NCBI GenBank assembly: GCA_023231475.1
Contig: JALJEE010000685.1
Coordinates: forward strand, 1-64,000
Source of the DNA: Seison nebaliae
Lineage: Eukaryota; Rotifera; Pararotatoria; Seisonacea; Seisonidae
Length of the DNA: 64,000 nucleotides
Direction of reading: 5' to 3'
The notes below the pieces were generated by a model. It was not told the DNA's origin, ran no database searches, and saw only the letters and a list, made by a program, of their open reading frames with translations. The position numbers and the translations under genes are program-made. Positions 36,635 to 48,003 of this stretch are shown piece by piece. Each line of letters opens with the position of its first letter. The first letter of the stretch is position 1.

Positions 36635-37183
36635 TTATATGGTTACTCTTACCATGGGACAGTAATATTTACTTCCATGTGATCTACAACCAAGATGAAG
36701 ACATCCAAGATTACAGAAGAATCTGCTGCTTTTAAGTCTTCTACATTCTGCCCGTTTTTGGTAACCAAAACCCCAAACGTGAATGGTGCCCCAATCACAT
36801 ACGTAATTGCTTGAACAATGTGTTTTCGCACAAGGATCTTCTTCTGTCGTAGTTGTTGTTGTCGTAGTAGTAGTAGTAGTTGTTGTCGTAGTAGTAGTAG
36901 TAGTTGTGGTTGTGGTTGTGGTTGTTGTAGATGTGGTGGTGGAAATCTCATACATTTGAAGTGCCTTATCATAATCTAAATCAAAAGACAAAATTTAAAT
37001 GTTGCATTATCTTAATTCATTCAAACCATCACAGATTGGACAACATCCTCCAGGTTCTAAATATTCGTAACCCGCGCATAACATCGGTTCACAATGATCC
37101 ACATCGCAATTATCTTGCATCGTACTACCGTTTGCAGTCACCACCAAAACGGTGAGGAAAATAGACAGAAATAAACTTTTCAT
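36635..37183 (-). CDS. Small secreted protein: VWC-like Cys domain, poly-Thr stalk, Cys-rich tail
   Basis: Exons 37183-37027 and 36975-36635 join over a 51-bp intron (GTTTGA...TTTAG). The product has a signal peptide (MKSLFLSIFLTVLVVTANG), a short domain with CDVDHC, CAGYEY and GGCCPIC that resembles the end of VWC or IGFBP-type modules, about 28 consecutive Thr, and a tail with eight Cys (PCAKTHCSSNYVC and later FFCNLGCLHLGC). It is probably extracellular and O-glycosylated. A strong donor-like ATG/GTAAGAGT sits 18 bases before the stop, so another C-terminal exon may exist. The poly-Thr stalk is shared in type with the CUB protein at 6330. Confidence 0.75.
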
Positions 37184-38050
37184 TTGTTCAAATTTCGGTA
37201 AAAATTTTTTTAAGAAAAACTTCTATAATTTTATTAGGAACTACTTTGTTATATATCAATATTTATATCAATTACCTAATTATCAATATCAACTTCAACT
37301 ACTCATTGACGTGTGCTATCATCAACTTTTCACATCTGTACTCAATGCTAGAGTGCTCGTCAAGAAGCATTGAAGCATTCTTCATTAATTTCAAATGTTT
37401 CTTGTTTTTTTTAAAAAGTTTCATCAATGCTTTTGCTTCTTTTCTCAATTTTCAAGAAACAAAGAAAACATGTTTTTTCAATAAGTTTGAAATAACAAAT
37501 AAATCCACAATACTTCACTAATAAGATTGAAGTATTATGATAAAATTGTCAGTTATCTAACAAAACCACTTGTCCATTTTTAGAATTTAGAAGATTTTCG
37601 AAAAATTTAAGAAATTTTTTTTAAATTAAAACTGTTTCCTAATAAGTTAAGCCCAAATGAAAAAAAATCATCTTTTTTTCATTAATGATAACTCTAAAGT
37701 TATCATTGATTGACTTGAGTTTTACTAATTATCCTCAAGAAAAATTAATTATAAATAATTTTAAAAAAAATTAAAAAATAAATAAAGTAAAAAAATGAAT
37801 TTGGTATGAATGTATGCCTAATAATTACAAATATGAATAAAGCCGAAAATTTAAATAGTGGAAATTTTTGAAAATTTTTAACAGTTGAACTGACGGTCCT
37901 TTGAAAAGTAATCGATGCACGTTTTACTTTCCGGAATAAAATTTCAAATAAACTCACAATTAATTATTCAATCATTTAAATAACTATGGTTGGTTGTGTA
38001 TCTTTAACAATTTGATGTTGGAATATTAATACCATTTCTTGTATTTTCAG
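37184..38050. other. Divergent spacer between VWC-like gene and RPS20
   Basis: AT-rich, with no supported coding frames. It should hold both promoters and the first exon of RPS20; an ATG followed directly by GTTGGT at 37986-37988 could be that exon end. Confidence 0.45.
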
Positions 38051-38454
38051 GATGAGAAAACAGCCATAAAGGAAACTCAAGAAAATATCATCAAAATTCG
38101 AATTCTTCTCACCAGTTCCAATGTAAAAGCACTAGAAACGAGTTAGTTGATCTTTTAAAGATTCGATTTGAATATCTTATTTTTTAAGTGTGTCGTGATC
38201 TCATATCGGCAACGAAAGCGAATAATGCAAAAGTTATTGGACCAATTCGTTTACCGAATAAAATTTTGAGAATAACAACGAGGAAAACGCCATGTGGTGA
38301 AGGTTCGAAAACATGGGACAGATATCAATTAAGAATTCACAAACGTTGTCTTCATGTGGAAAGTCACCAAGAGGCATTCCGAAAGATTATCAGTATTAAT
38401 CTTGATGCGTCGGTCAATGTAAAAATTACTTCGACTGGTGCTCAAGGTCGTTAG
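38051..38454 (+). CDS. RpS20: 40S ribosomal protein S20 (uS10)
   Basis: Exons 38051-38141 and 38189-38454 (47-bp intron, GTTAGT...TTTAAG) encode the protein from its second residues to a TAG stop. It includes IRILLTSSNVKALE, the invariant LRITTRKTPCGEGSKTWDR and the loop-end RIHKR. uS10 sits in the head of the small ribosomal subunit. The start codon is not in this exon: an acceptor (ATTTTCAG) precedes GATGAG. The likeliest start is an ATG immediately followed by a GTTGGT donor at 37986, which would add only Met. The C-terminus (HKRCLHVESHQEAFRKI) is more diverged from other animals than expected for this very conserved protein. Confidence 0.93.
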
Positions 38455-40011
38455 AATGCATTATTAACTGTTTCGTACTATTTGAAATTTAATAAAATAA
38501 CGAATTAATTGTATCTTTTCTTTCTTCCCAAATCATTCTACTTTTACCATATATTATTTTTGTGAAATCAATAACATTATTTTATTTTATCAATTTTTAC
38601 TAATTGAAAAATTAACAATTAAGGGTTAAGAATTATAATAAAATCTAATTTAGATAAATTATCCTATAAACTTTTCTTGTCTCGAATTGTATCATTTGAG
38701 AATAATAACTAGTATAACATCTCTTATTGGTGACATACATATATATATAAGTTTAAAATTGATAAACTTGATAATAATCGATTAGATAAAATTTTTTAAA
38801 ATTCTGTTAGTTTTTGAAAAAATTTTTGGAGAGTTAATTTTTTGTAAATTAGGAATTTACGAATTAATGTTAATTAATGTTTGTATAAAACTCAAACGCA
38901 CTTTTAATAAGAGGAAGGTGCAAAATCAATGAAACTAGTTGAATTAGTTGATGAGAAATGGAATAAGTGCAGATAAGAATTATAAGAGGGAATTGAAAAT
39001 TTTAATTATCGATTCCATATCGTTCGAATTCCTAAGTTGATATTTTTGATATAATTGTGAAAAGTTTTGTCTATTTTAGTGTATTTGTGTAGTGTATGAT
39101 ATTTTATTATTCAGTTTCCGAATGAAGCATATCTCTTAAGTTTCTATGTTATCGATTGTGAATAGAATCGATACAATTAGGAAATAGTTCGAAAGAATTT
39201 CTATTTGACTGTTATTTATCTTCCTTCTTCTTCGGTAAGTTGTGCTATGATGAAAAGTTGGAGTAAATTGTTCATATTTAAATAAACACTTGTGACTGTG
39301 TTGCTTCTAGAGCATCTGTTTATCAACAAGTCGCTTTAATTAATAAGTTTGATTTCCGTTCAATTCTTTCTGCTCATTATTTCATCCATTGTGCAGATGG
39401 ATTGAAGATGAAAAGAAAAGCAGAGTGAATATACTAATGAGTAAACTTCGCCTAGATAGTTTTTTCCTATAAAAAATCACGAGGAGTCAAGTGAAAATGT
39501 GAGGAATTGTATATGAATTATGAGGAGGGGAGGGATAGTATCGATTGTCATGTAGAGATTGACAAACAAAACTGAATGAATATCAATTGTTGATGTTGAT
39601 TATCGTTTTACCTATTACTTCCTTTATTGTATATTGTGCTTATATTCAATTCTTCCCATTTCTGTTTTGTTCGTTTTAATTATCAGGTTCGTCTTCCCAT
39701 ATACTGAAGTTACTTACGATTACAATTGTTCTGCGAATGAAGATAATCATAAAATTGTATTGGGAGAATATATTTGTATAATTTACCCTCGTTCAACTCA
39801 CTTTTATCGCTCCAAGTAATTGATCTGTGGTTATGTTGATTGCATGTATTTGCATAAAATAATCATATTATAATGGAAAGAAAACTTTCAATCTTAGTAA
39901 TTCCAGAGACGAAAATAGAAATCTCTCAATCATTCAATCCAATCATTTTATTTCGCCTCACATAACTTATTCCATCTTTTTCTTCATTCATTTCCACAAT
40001 TCCAGAATAAA
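38455..40011. other. Intergenic region before the cadherin gene
   Basis: AT-rich, no coding exons supported. A 61-codon frame at 39634 is hydrophobic and has no family features. Confidence 0.4.
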
Positions 40012-43000
40012 ATGAAAGAACTTTTATTTGTATATCTCTTCACTCTCCATACAATGATCTACCTTGCCAGATCAGCATATGATGATTATTTCACGGATGA
40101 AGATGAACAGATTATCGAAGAAATTACCGGTCCTGTTATTTCTGTTTCAGAAGATGAGAAAATTGGTACTCTCATCTTTAATTTTAATGACGCCATCGAC
40201 AATTCTTTTCGAACTGAAGAAGATAAAGAAAATCTGAGGAAGCAAATAAAATTCAATTGCTCTTTGGAATTTTCTGATAAGAATAAGATCAATAATTTTC
40301 TTTCAATCGATAACTACTCGGTAATCATAGAAAAACGGCTAAATCGTGAAGAACTTTGTGGATCAGCTATTATTTGTGTCTTTAATCTAGTCATGGAAGC
40401 CATCTCTCTCGACATCAATCGAACACTAATCAATTTCAATGTTCGTTTGGTCATTACTGATGCGAACGATAATAGACCCCAATTTAATCAAACCGAATTC
40501 CATATCCTTCTAAATCTTACCGATAATTATAACAATCAACAATTCCAATCTTATCAATTACCTACAGCACATGATGCAGATACTTCTTTAATGAACATTA
40601 TTCAATTCTATGCCATATACCCATATGATTTCCATAAAATTCAAAATCTTAATCAATCCATTATCGACTTTATTGAGACTCCTAATAATGTTATACTTCG
40701 AAAAAACTTCTATCAAACAAGAAGTGAAACTAACAATTTCGATTTATCTTTTTCTAATCCAAATGAATTATTTCTGTTAATTAATTTGAATTTTGTTGAA
40801 ACTATAAAATTTCCATTTTATCTGATGTTGCTCGCTTGTGATAAGTCGCCAAAATATATTGACCTGATAAATTTGAATGAACGTTGTGGAATGATAAACA
40901 TTATTATACGAATTAATCAATCAACAATTAAACCATTGATTTTTTGCGATATCGAACATTTGGGACAAAATTTAATCGTTCGAAATTCCTCCTTGCAATT
41001 TACATACATTTCTTCAATCGTCAATCATATCAACGTCAGAAGAAATGAGACATTCATCAATTCTTCATATTCTTCATCTGATTTAATTAAGAACGATAAT
41101 TTAGTCTCTATATCAATAATAAATGAGATATTAAAAGATTATTCAAATTTGGAAATTGATAATTTGGACGAAAATTGTTTAACTTCGTTCAGAATTGATG
41201 AATCTTCCCATATAATGGAACGTCAAATTCAAATTTCAGTTACAGCAAATGAATATCAATTTAAGGAATGTATTCTTCCTATTAAATATTCACTGAAATT
41301 TAATAGATTTCAAATATCAACAATTTGTTTAACTCAAATAAACTTTGTTCAAGAGAATGTTGACGAAATTTTATTGATCGAAGATTATTTTCGAGTAAAG
41401 AATGAAACAAGTTCAAATTCTTCAGTTAGTTTTACTGTTTTTCGTTTTTCTGCTTCATTTTACTTGGAATGAATTTTAGTTTGTGGGAAATTTAGAAATT
41501 GCAAATGGATATGAAATAGAAAAAGTGAAATTAATAGATATGAAATGTTCGAAATCTGTTTCAACGAACAATCATTCTTATCGACAACTTCGATCAAAAA
41601 TGAATTATTTCTTTCAAGTGAAACTTGACAAATTATCCGGATTTGTCAAATTATTTATTAATTTACAAAAATTGATGTTTAATCAATTAAATTGTGGATT
41701 GTTTAAGTTGAAACTATCTGTAAAGATTTGTCCCGTTATTGAAGAATTTAATCAGAAAAATGTTTCATATCGTTCAAACAATTCCACGAAACATTTCGTT
41801 CATCATCCTGCCACACAAGTTGATATTTTTGATAATGATGAAAGAGAATGTATGAACGATGTACCAACGATATTTATCGAAATATTACCCATAAATAATA
41901 TTCCTCCAAAATGTGGAATGAATTTATTTGAGATTGATGAATTAACTTCGAAAAACGACCAAAAGTGGCATTCATTGGGTTATATTACTGCACATCTCCC
42001 TCAATCTCTGTTAAATACCACAGCCATACAATTGTGTTACTACGGGAACTGGTCAAATGTTGTAATTTTCGGGTCTCATTTAATGATAAATTATTCGACA
42101 GGACAATTATTTATTAGTTCTGATATTATGGATGCAGAAGAATTGAGGTTAATCGATACAAATGTCATTGTGCGAAGTCGTGAACTAAACGAAAATGTCG
42201 ACGGAGATATTTGTCGATTAGATAATGTCACAAATGAACCATTTTCCATTTGTGATATATCAATTTCAATTAATGATGTTGATGAATATCAATTGAAATT
42301 TAATTTTTCTCAATTCATTTTTTCGAATAACTTAAGATTTATTCTAACTAATGAAACATCAGTTGAGATTAACATTGACGAGGATTATCAAATATCTCAA
42401 GAGTTGTTATTCATGCCAATTAAAGATGAAGATATTGAATTAGTGGATTTCGCTTGTTTCATTATAACACCAATTGATGAAATTGATTTTAATTTGTTAA
42501 TCATTCGCAATCAATCAATCTTCATCATTAACGAAACTTTGATCGATTGTGAATATTATGATGATTGTCGTTCTTTCAATTTTATTATCGATCTTATTTC
42601 TTGTCAAACTCATAAACAAATTGATTCATTTAATCTCCTATTATCAGTCAACGATATCAATGATCATTTTCCAATAATTCTAAACAATTCTAATGAAGTG
42701 GAACTAGCGGCAAATAATGTAGATATGAAATGTTTAATGACGAACCTTCAAATTTCAGATGAAGATCGAACAGAAAAAAATCGAGAGATATCTTCAAGAA
42801 CAATAATAAAAAATTATTTTCTTAAAAAAGTTAAAAATGAATTTAAAATAGTTGAAGGACAGAAAAAAACCTTAATTGAATACTATAAACTTCAAAATAG
42901 CACCATCGATAATTTCCAATTTAATCTCAATGCCAGTGATACAGTTGGAGAATATTTGATTCATGAACAAATTATTTCAGTACAATTGGAAAACAATAAC

Positions 43001-43489
43001 ACTTCCAGTCGAAATTTACAGTCACCGAGAAACATTTTCACAATAATTAAATGTCATCATAATAAGAATGAATTTAATCCAACTCGTTTATTAAATGGAA
43101 AATTGACAAACGAATCGATCTGTAGAAAAGACAATTTTTTTGATTTACCAAATATGTTGAATGAAAATTTAACATCGAGAAGAAAAATATTTACGGGTAA
43201 TTCATTTTGGATTTTGCCGTTGTCAATAGGCTTATTTATTTTTATTACTTTTGCTCTATTCTTTTATGCGTCGGCAATTGTGAAAGAGACTGAAAAGAAA
43301 AGACCACCATCGAGTTATGATCGAACGGTAGTCGCTGAACAATGTCAATTAATTTTGAATGATGAGAATAAATCTGAAAAATTAGCATGTTGCTATCCCT
43401 CTCGTTCAGTGACAGAAACATGTAATAATCTAAATCAACCAATTGTCGCTGTTCAATTCATTGGGGAATTTGAAGTAGTAAATGAATAA
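40012..43489 (+). CDS. Cadherin-like single-pass adhesion receptor
   Basis: Two exons, 40012-41424 and 41480-43489, with a 55-bp intron (GTTAGT...TTTTAG), encode about 1140 residues. It starts with a signal peptide (MKELLFVYLFTLHTMIYLA). Ectodomain repeats are diverged cadherin domains: the calcium-linker motif DANDNRPQF is canonical near residue 155, later linkers are worn (INNIPPKCG, INDVDEYQL, SVNDINDHFP). Many N-glycosylation sites are present. One TM segment (ILPLSIGLFIFITFALFFYA) is followed by a short tail of about 75 residues with no catenin-binding motif I can recognise. Such protocadherin-like proteins act in cell contact. Only the first linkers keep full Ca2+ ligands, so adhesion may be weak or Ca2+-independent. 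Confidence 0.85.
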
Positions 43490-43608
43490 ATAAGAATGTG
43501 AAAAAGTATCTTTCTCAATTCAATATTTATTTTACAACATTTGCTTGGAAGAACGTCAGATCATTTTTTGAAAAAGAAAATTTATTTGAAAATCCAAAAT
43601 TTTCTAGA

Positions 43609-46600
43609 ATGAAAATTCTTATACTAAATATTTTATTTCTTATTTCGACGTATGGATATAATGTCGGCAATTTGCAACAAGATAAAAGTCGTCATTTTAT
43701 TCCTCCCGATTTCTTCCGTCCATCATTCGAACCATCCAACCAACAATGTTCTCACAAATTCTCTACTCTCACAAGTTCAACGATAAGAGAATTCTGTCAT
43801 AGTCTTCCTTATGATGAATTTGAAATGACAGCACCGATTGGAACGATCGCGAATACGATTGAAGAAGCAATTGATGTTCAGAGGAGGAATCGCATTCCAT
43901 TATTAAGACATTTCGTCTGTCAACTCTACTTACCAAGATGCATCAAAATATCTATGAAAATAGAAAAATTATGTCAGTCAACATGTTATGCGTTTACGAA
44001 TTATCTTCGAACAGTTTCAGGCTCTCAAGATATGACACTCGCTTATTTAATAGATAACGTATGTCGAGAGTTACCTAATGAGAAATGTTTAGTGACACTC
44101 AACCGGCTAAGTCCATCATCAGCAATGACAATCGAAAAAATAGTTTCAGAAAAAGCATGTGATTTCATTGGAATAAATGCTCAATTGCCGATATTGGGTA
44201 ATATTCATTCATATCAAGAATGTATATTAAAAGATTCCTATATGACTACTAATCATAGAACATGTGCCAATAGGGAATTCGATCCGATTAAAGAACATTG
44301 TCAAATTGTTAATGGTGGATATCTTCCAAACGAACCTGTTCATGCAGTTCAAAGTGTGGAAATTGTAGATGGATGTCAGTCGAAACCTTGTGGCAAATAT
44401 GGAACTTGTTTATCGAAGAATGGTGGAAAATATAAATGTCAATGTTTCTTAAATTATCATGGTGCACATTGTGATAAGTTATATGATTATTGTGGTTCGA
44501 ATTCAAATATATGCCGTACAATTGGTCATGGTTCACCGTTCGTTAAGGGAGAATGTTTATCTCATGGAGATAATCGTCATTTATGTCGTTGTATTGTGGA
44601 GAAGAATCGAGAAGAATATTTGAGTAATACTGATTGTATGGAAAATGATGTTAACTCCATGACGTATATTGTGAATCCTTGTGTAGATTATTCATTGAAA
44701 TATTTCAACAAACAGAAATTACAACAAGATCGAACAATTGATGGTCACGCAATGTCGATTGGTGACACATTTCCTTATTTATGGGATTACTCTGCATTTA
44801 TTCAATGTGGTGCAGCAAATCATATTCATGTTCAATATTGTCCTCCAACTCATGGAAGAAATCGATTATTGATTTATGATGAATTGAAATATCGATGTGA
44901 ATATTATACGACAAAACCTCAAAGAATTGTACATCATACAGGATCACAACCGTCGGTCTATAATTCAAAGCCAACAACTTCTCATATTCCAGTACATCGG
45001 AATAACATCAATCAGAAAAACTATGAAAATCGACAGAACATTATTGAACCAATAGTATATCATCAAGTAAGTGAACATATTGAACCAAATTTAACACCAC
45101 ATCAACAAACTGAAATAACTCATCATGAACCGATTTCTCTCCATTCACAGAAAATTCAGCATAACAATATCGCAAATGAAAAACCCCATTTCGTTCATAA
45201 GGAAAGAATTCACCATAAACCGATTGAACATCAATCAGAAGTTCAATTCCATCAAATTCCTAAAACACAAGAACATGTTCAAGAACCACAAAATTTTGGC
45301 GAATTTGGACCCGTAGAACAACAACGACAACAAGATAATAATCACAACCGTCAACCTCATGTTCCAATACCAAATGTGAATATCAGGTCTGAAGTATTTG
45401 ATGATATTATGGAAGGAGATAGTCATCAACCAAAAATTAACCAACATAGAGTTCCTGTTGAGTCGAATGTCAATCATCATCAACAGCCAGAGATGCACAC
45501 ATCAATGTTAGAAGAGCATCGAGAAGGAGAGAAACATTTATCGAATAATCCTTCTTCTTTATTGAATCTTGTACCACATATGCCTCTAACAATCAATACT
45601 AACCCAGATACAATTCAACAATCAATTCATCAACCAGCTCCTGTTGTCCATCAACAACTACCTACACAACATTCGCTGATGAACCAAGGTAACACAAATC
45701 ATGTGGAATCGTTTAATCAACAAGAGGTACAAGTTCCTGCACCTACTCACCAAGCAAAACTTTCTATTAATAATCAACCTCCACAGCAATCACAAATTAA
45801 TCATTTTAATCAGCAACATACATCAAGTCATGATTTACCACATCCCAATCAATCTGGCCTATTACGAAATCAGCAACAACATTTACCATCACACAATCAA
45901 GAACAACATTTACCATCAAATAATCAAGAACAACATTTACCACAAATTAATCAACAACAACATTTACCATCCAACAATCAACAACAACATTTACCATCCA
46001 ACAATCAACAACAACATTTACCACAAATTCATCAACAACAACATTTACCACAAATTAATCAACAACAACATTTACCACAAATTAATCAAGAACAACATTT
46101 ACCACAAATTAATCAACAACAACAGTTACCACAAATTAATCAACAACAACATTTACCATCCAACAATCAACAACAACATTTACCACAAATTAATCAACAA
46201 CAACATTTACCACAAATTAATCAACAACAACACTTACCATCAAACAATCAACAACAACATTTATCACAAATTAATCAACAACAACATTTAACATCAATTA
46301 ACCAACAGCAACATTTACCATCAATTAACCAACAGCAACATGTATCTACTAACAATGATAATTTTGCAAAAGAGAATGTTCATTTTATTCAGCATCAACC
46401 TACTGAATCTCAGCAACATGTTAATAACCATTTTCAATCCCAACAATCATTCTTGCAACAACCAGAACATCATGAAACTACTAATGCAATGAAAAACTCT
46501 GAAATATCAAGTGACTATAACGGAATTGATTATACTAATCCGATTGACATGCCCACATCGGTGAAGAACATGTTCTCAATGAATCATGATTACACATGGG

Positions 46601-46902
46601 ATGGGGTCTTTAATTTAAAAGCTAATGATACTGCCGACGGCAACGTTACCACAAAAGTACGAGAAAGTTATCTGGAATGTACGGTAGACGTGTCGAGAAT
46701 ATTGTACGATATTGGGTCGAAAAAATTATTGACGTTAAAAGCAAAGGAAGCGAATATTGAAAAGGTTTGTGAAATCGCCCATAAACCGTGTGTCAATACG
46801 TATAAACTGTTGCAAACTGTCCAAATGAAAAATGCAGAAACTACTATTCGACATTGTGTTAAGATTCTTATGGAATTTGTAAAAGAAAGTTTGCGACATT
46901 AA
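43609..46902 (+). CDS. Secreted Frizzled-CRD/EGF/chitin-binding-like protein with Gln/His-rich repeat
   Basis: Start chosen at the ATG giving MKILILNILFLISTYGYNVG, a signal peptide; upstream in-frame codons lack an ATG. Residues about 45-170 resemble a Frizzled cysteine-rich domain (IREFCHSLPYDEF, HFVCQLYLPRC, CQSTCYAFTNYL). An EGF module (DGCQSKPCGKYGTC to GAHCDK) lies near residue 240-275. A region like a peritrophin/chitin-binding type 2 domain follows (AFIQCG, YCPP, YDELKYRCEYY). Next come some 500 residues of Gln/His/Asn-rich sequence with a 9-residue tandem repeat, and a final Cys-bearing domain (four Cys, about 85 residues). No membrane segment. The combination points to cuticle or extracellular matrix and perhaps Wnt or lipid binding. 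AATAAA at 47014, 112 bp after the stop. Confidence 0.82.
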   Translation: MKILILNILFLISTYGYNVGNLQQDKSRHFIPPDFFRPSFEPSNQQCSHKFSTLTSSTIREFCHSLPYDEFEMTAPIGTIANTIEEAIDVQRRNRIPLLRHFVCQLYLPRCIKISMKIEKLCQSTCYAFTNYLRTVSGSQDMTLAYLIDNVCRELPNEKCLVTLNRLSPSSAMTIEKIVSEKACDFIGINAQLPILGNIHSYQECILKDSYMTTNHRTCANREFDPIKEHCQIVNGGYLPNEPVHAVQSVEIVDGCQSKPCGKYGTCLSKNGGKYKCQCFLNYHGAHCDKLYDYCGSNSNICRTIGHGSPFVKGECLSHGDNRHLCRCIVEKNREEYLSNTDCMENDVNSMTYIVNPCVDYSLKYFNKQKLQQDRTIDGHAMSIGDTFPYLWDYSAFIQCGAANHIHVQYCPPTHGRNRLLIYDELKYRCEYYTTKPQRIVHHTGSQPSVYNSKPTTSHIPVHRNNINQKNYENRQNIIEPIVYHQVSEHIEPNLTPHQQTEITHHEPISLHSQKIQHNNIANEKPHFVHKERIHHKPIEHQSEVQFHQIPKTQEHVQEPQNFGEFGPVEQQRQQDNNHNRQPHVPIPNVNIRSEVFDDIMEGDSHQPKINQHRVPVESNVNHHQQPEMHTSMLEEHREGEKHLSNNPSSLLNLVPHMPLTINTNPDTIQQSIHQPAPVVHQQLPTQHSLMNQGNTNHVESFNQQEVQVPAPTHQAKLSINNQPPQQSQINHFNQQHTSSHDLPHPNQSGLLRNQQQHLPSHNQEQHLPSNNQEQHLPQINQQQHLPSNNQQQHLPSNNQQQHLPQIHQQQHLPQINQQQHLPQINQEQHLPQINQQQQLPQINQQQHLPSNNQQQHLPQINQQQHLPQINQQQHLPSNNQQQHLSQINQQQHLTSINQQQHLPSINQQQHVSTNNDNFAKENVHFIQHQPTESQQHVNNHFQSQQSFLQQPEHHETTNAMKNSEISSDYNGIDYTNPIDMPTSVKNMFSMNHDYTWDGVFNLKANDTADGNVTTKVRESYLECTVDVSRILYDIGSKKLLTLKAKEANIEKVCEIAHKPCVNTYKLLQTVQMKNAETTIRHCVKILMEFVKESLRH
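45871..46347 (+). repeat. 27-bp coding minisatellite (QHLPxxNQQ), about 17.7 units
   Basis: Tandem 27-bp units encode QHLP(SN/QI)NQQ nonapeptides inside the 43609 gene. Units differ mainly at the SN/QI positions and by Glu for Gln, giving two interleaved subtypes. The uniformity suggests recent expansion by slippage or unequal exchange, so length polymorphism is likely. Confidence 0.9.
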
Positions 46903-47139
46903 CTTTTTTCTATCTCTCTTAGTTTTAGTTAGTTATAACAGAATTTTCAGTTCTTTATTTTCTCTCATATTATTAATTCCGCGATTTAAATTATTTCCTC
47001 CATTTTAACATTAAATAAAGTTTTGATCATCAACTCTTTGATTCAATAAAAAAAATTTATGACAAAATTTAAATAAAAAAAAGGCAATTCTTGTTAGGTT
47101 TATAAATTAAAATCCATAAAGTTTCGTTGAAAATAATCT

Positions 47140-47228
47140 TCTCGCGAAGCGGATTTGAACCACTGACCTAAGGATAACAGCGTACATAATTCTACAGTCC
47201 TCCGCTCTACCAACTGAGCTATCGCGAG
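47140..47228 (-). tRNA. tRNA-Tyr (GTA) with 16-nt intron
   Basis: The minus strand folds as a cloverleaf: acceptor stem CTCGCGA/TCGCGAG with discriminator A, D-arm with AGCTCAGTTGGTAGAGC, anticodon loop around CTGTAGA, T-arm GGTTCAAATCC. The anticodon is GTA. A 16-base intron follows the base after the anticodon, as in eukaryotic tRNA-Tyr. A-box and B-box promoter sequences are intact. CCA is not encoded. Confidence 0.97.
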
Positions 47229-48003
47229 ACGATTGGATGGTTCAAATATGATACTAATCATTATTATTTCTTATTTCTTACAACAAATCTCCGCATAAAT
47301 TAAAAGAGAAACGTTAAGACTCAACTGATGAGTTATTAGAGTAAAACTAAAAATTAATTAGACTAAAAAGTAGTATGGAAAGATGAAAAGAAGTTATCTT
47401 CGACGTTTCTCTTTCTCCAAGAAATAAGAAAAAAGACTATCCCTTATTTTCTTCTTTTCGATTTTCCAACCTTTCTTTTTTTATTTTCAGATTTGAATCG
47501 AATACAAAAAAATCGAAGATAGCCACTTTTTTTCTCTTATTTCCTATCAATTTTGTCCGATGTCAAGAATTGAAATGGTCCTTCATTTTCGTATTTTTTT
47601 GGAAATACGAGCCGTCCGTTTTTGCAAGTGCGGTATCTCCGCTTTCCTCCGTGAGAATTGTCTGTTTAGCTAAGGAGCCAGTTGATGGTTTTTTGTTGGT
47701 CCTGTTGAGATTGACTGAACTTACAATGAACTTGGTTGATTAAAGAACGTTGTGCTCCATCGAAAAAGATGTGGACTATCAAAGAGAAAACAGAAATAAT
47801 TAGAGTCGCTGAACTCAGAGATTCTGTTAAATGTCTGTTAAATAAATAAAAAAAATAATTAATAAAATAGAAAATGAAATTTAATTTTATAAGTTCAATG
47901 ATTGAAATTTTCGATTTCATATTTTGATTGAGTTAAAACAAATAAATCTTTAACAAAATCTCTATTTTATTTTTTTAATAATTTTTAAAATTTTTTAAAA
48001 AAA
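47229..48003. other. Intergenic spacer
   Basis: AT-rich, with no coding or RNA feature recognised. It holds the promoter of the 48004 gene. Confidence 0.4.

Noticed and set aside
36649-36972. Gln/Leu-rich minus-strand frame
   Set aside because: Shifted frame of the poly-Thr repeat in the VWC-like gene.
43498-43608. An N-terminal extension of the CRD/EGF protein from 43498
   Set aside because: It begins at GTG, not ATG, and the signal peptide starts exactly at the ATG 43609.
45701-46291. 196-codon second frame with Asn/Tyr/His repeats
   Set aside because: A shadow of the 27-bp minisatellite; a repeat of 27 bp keeps all frames open.
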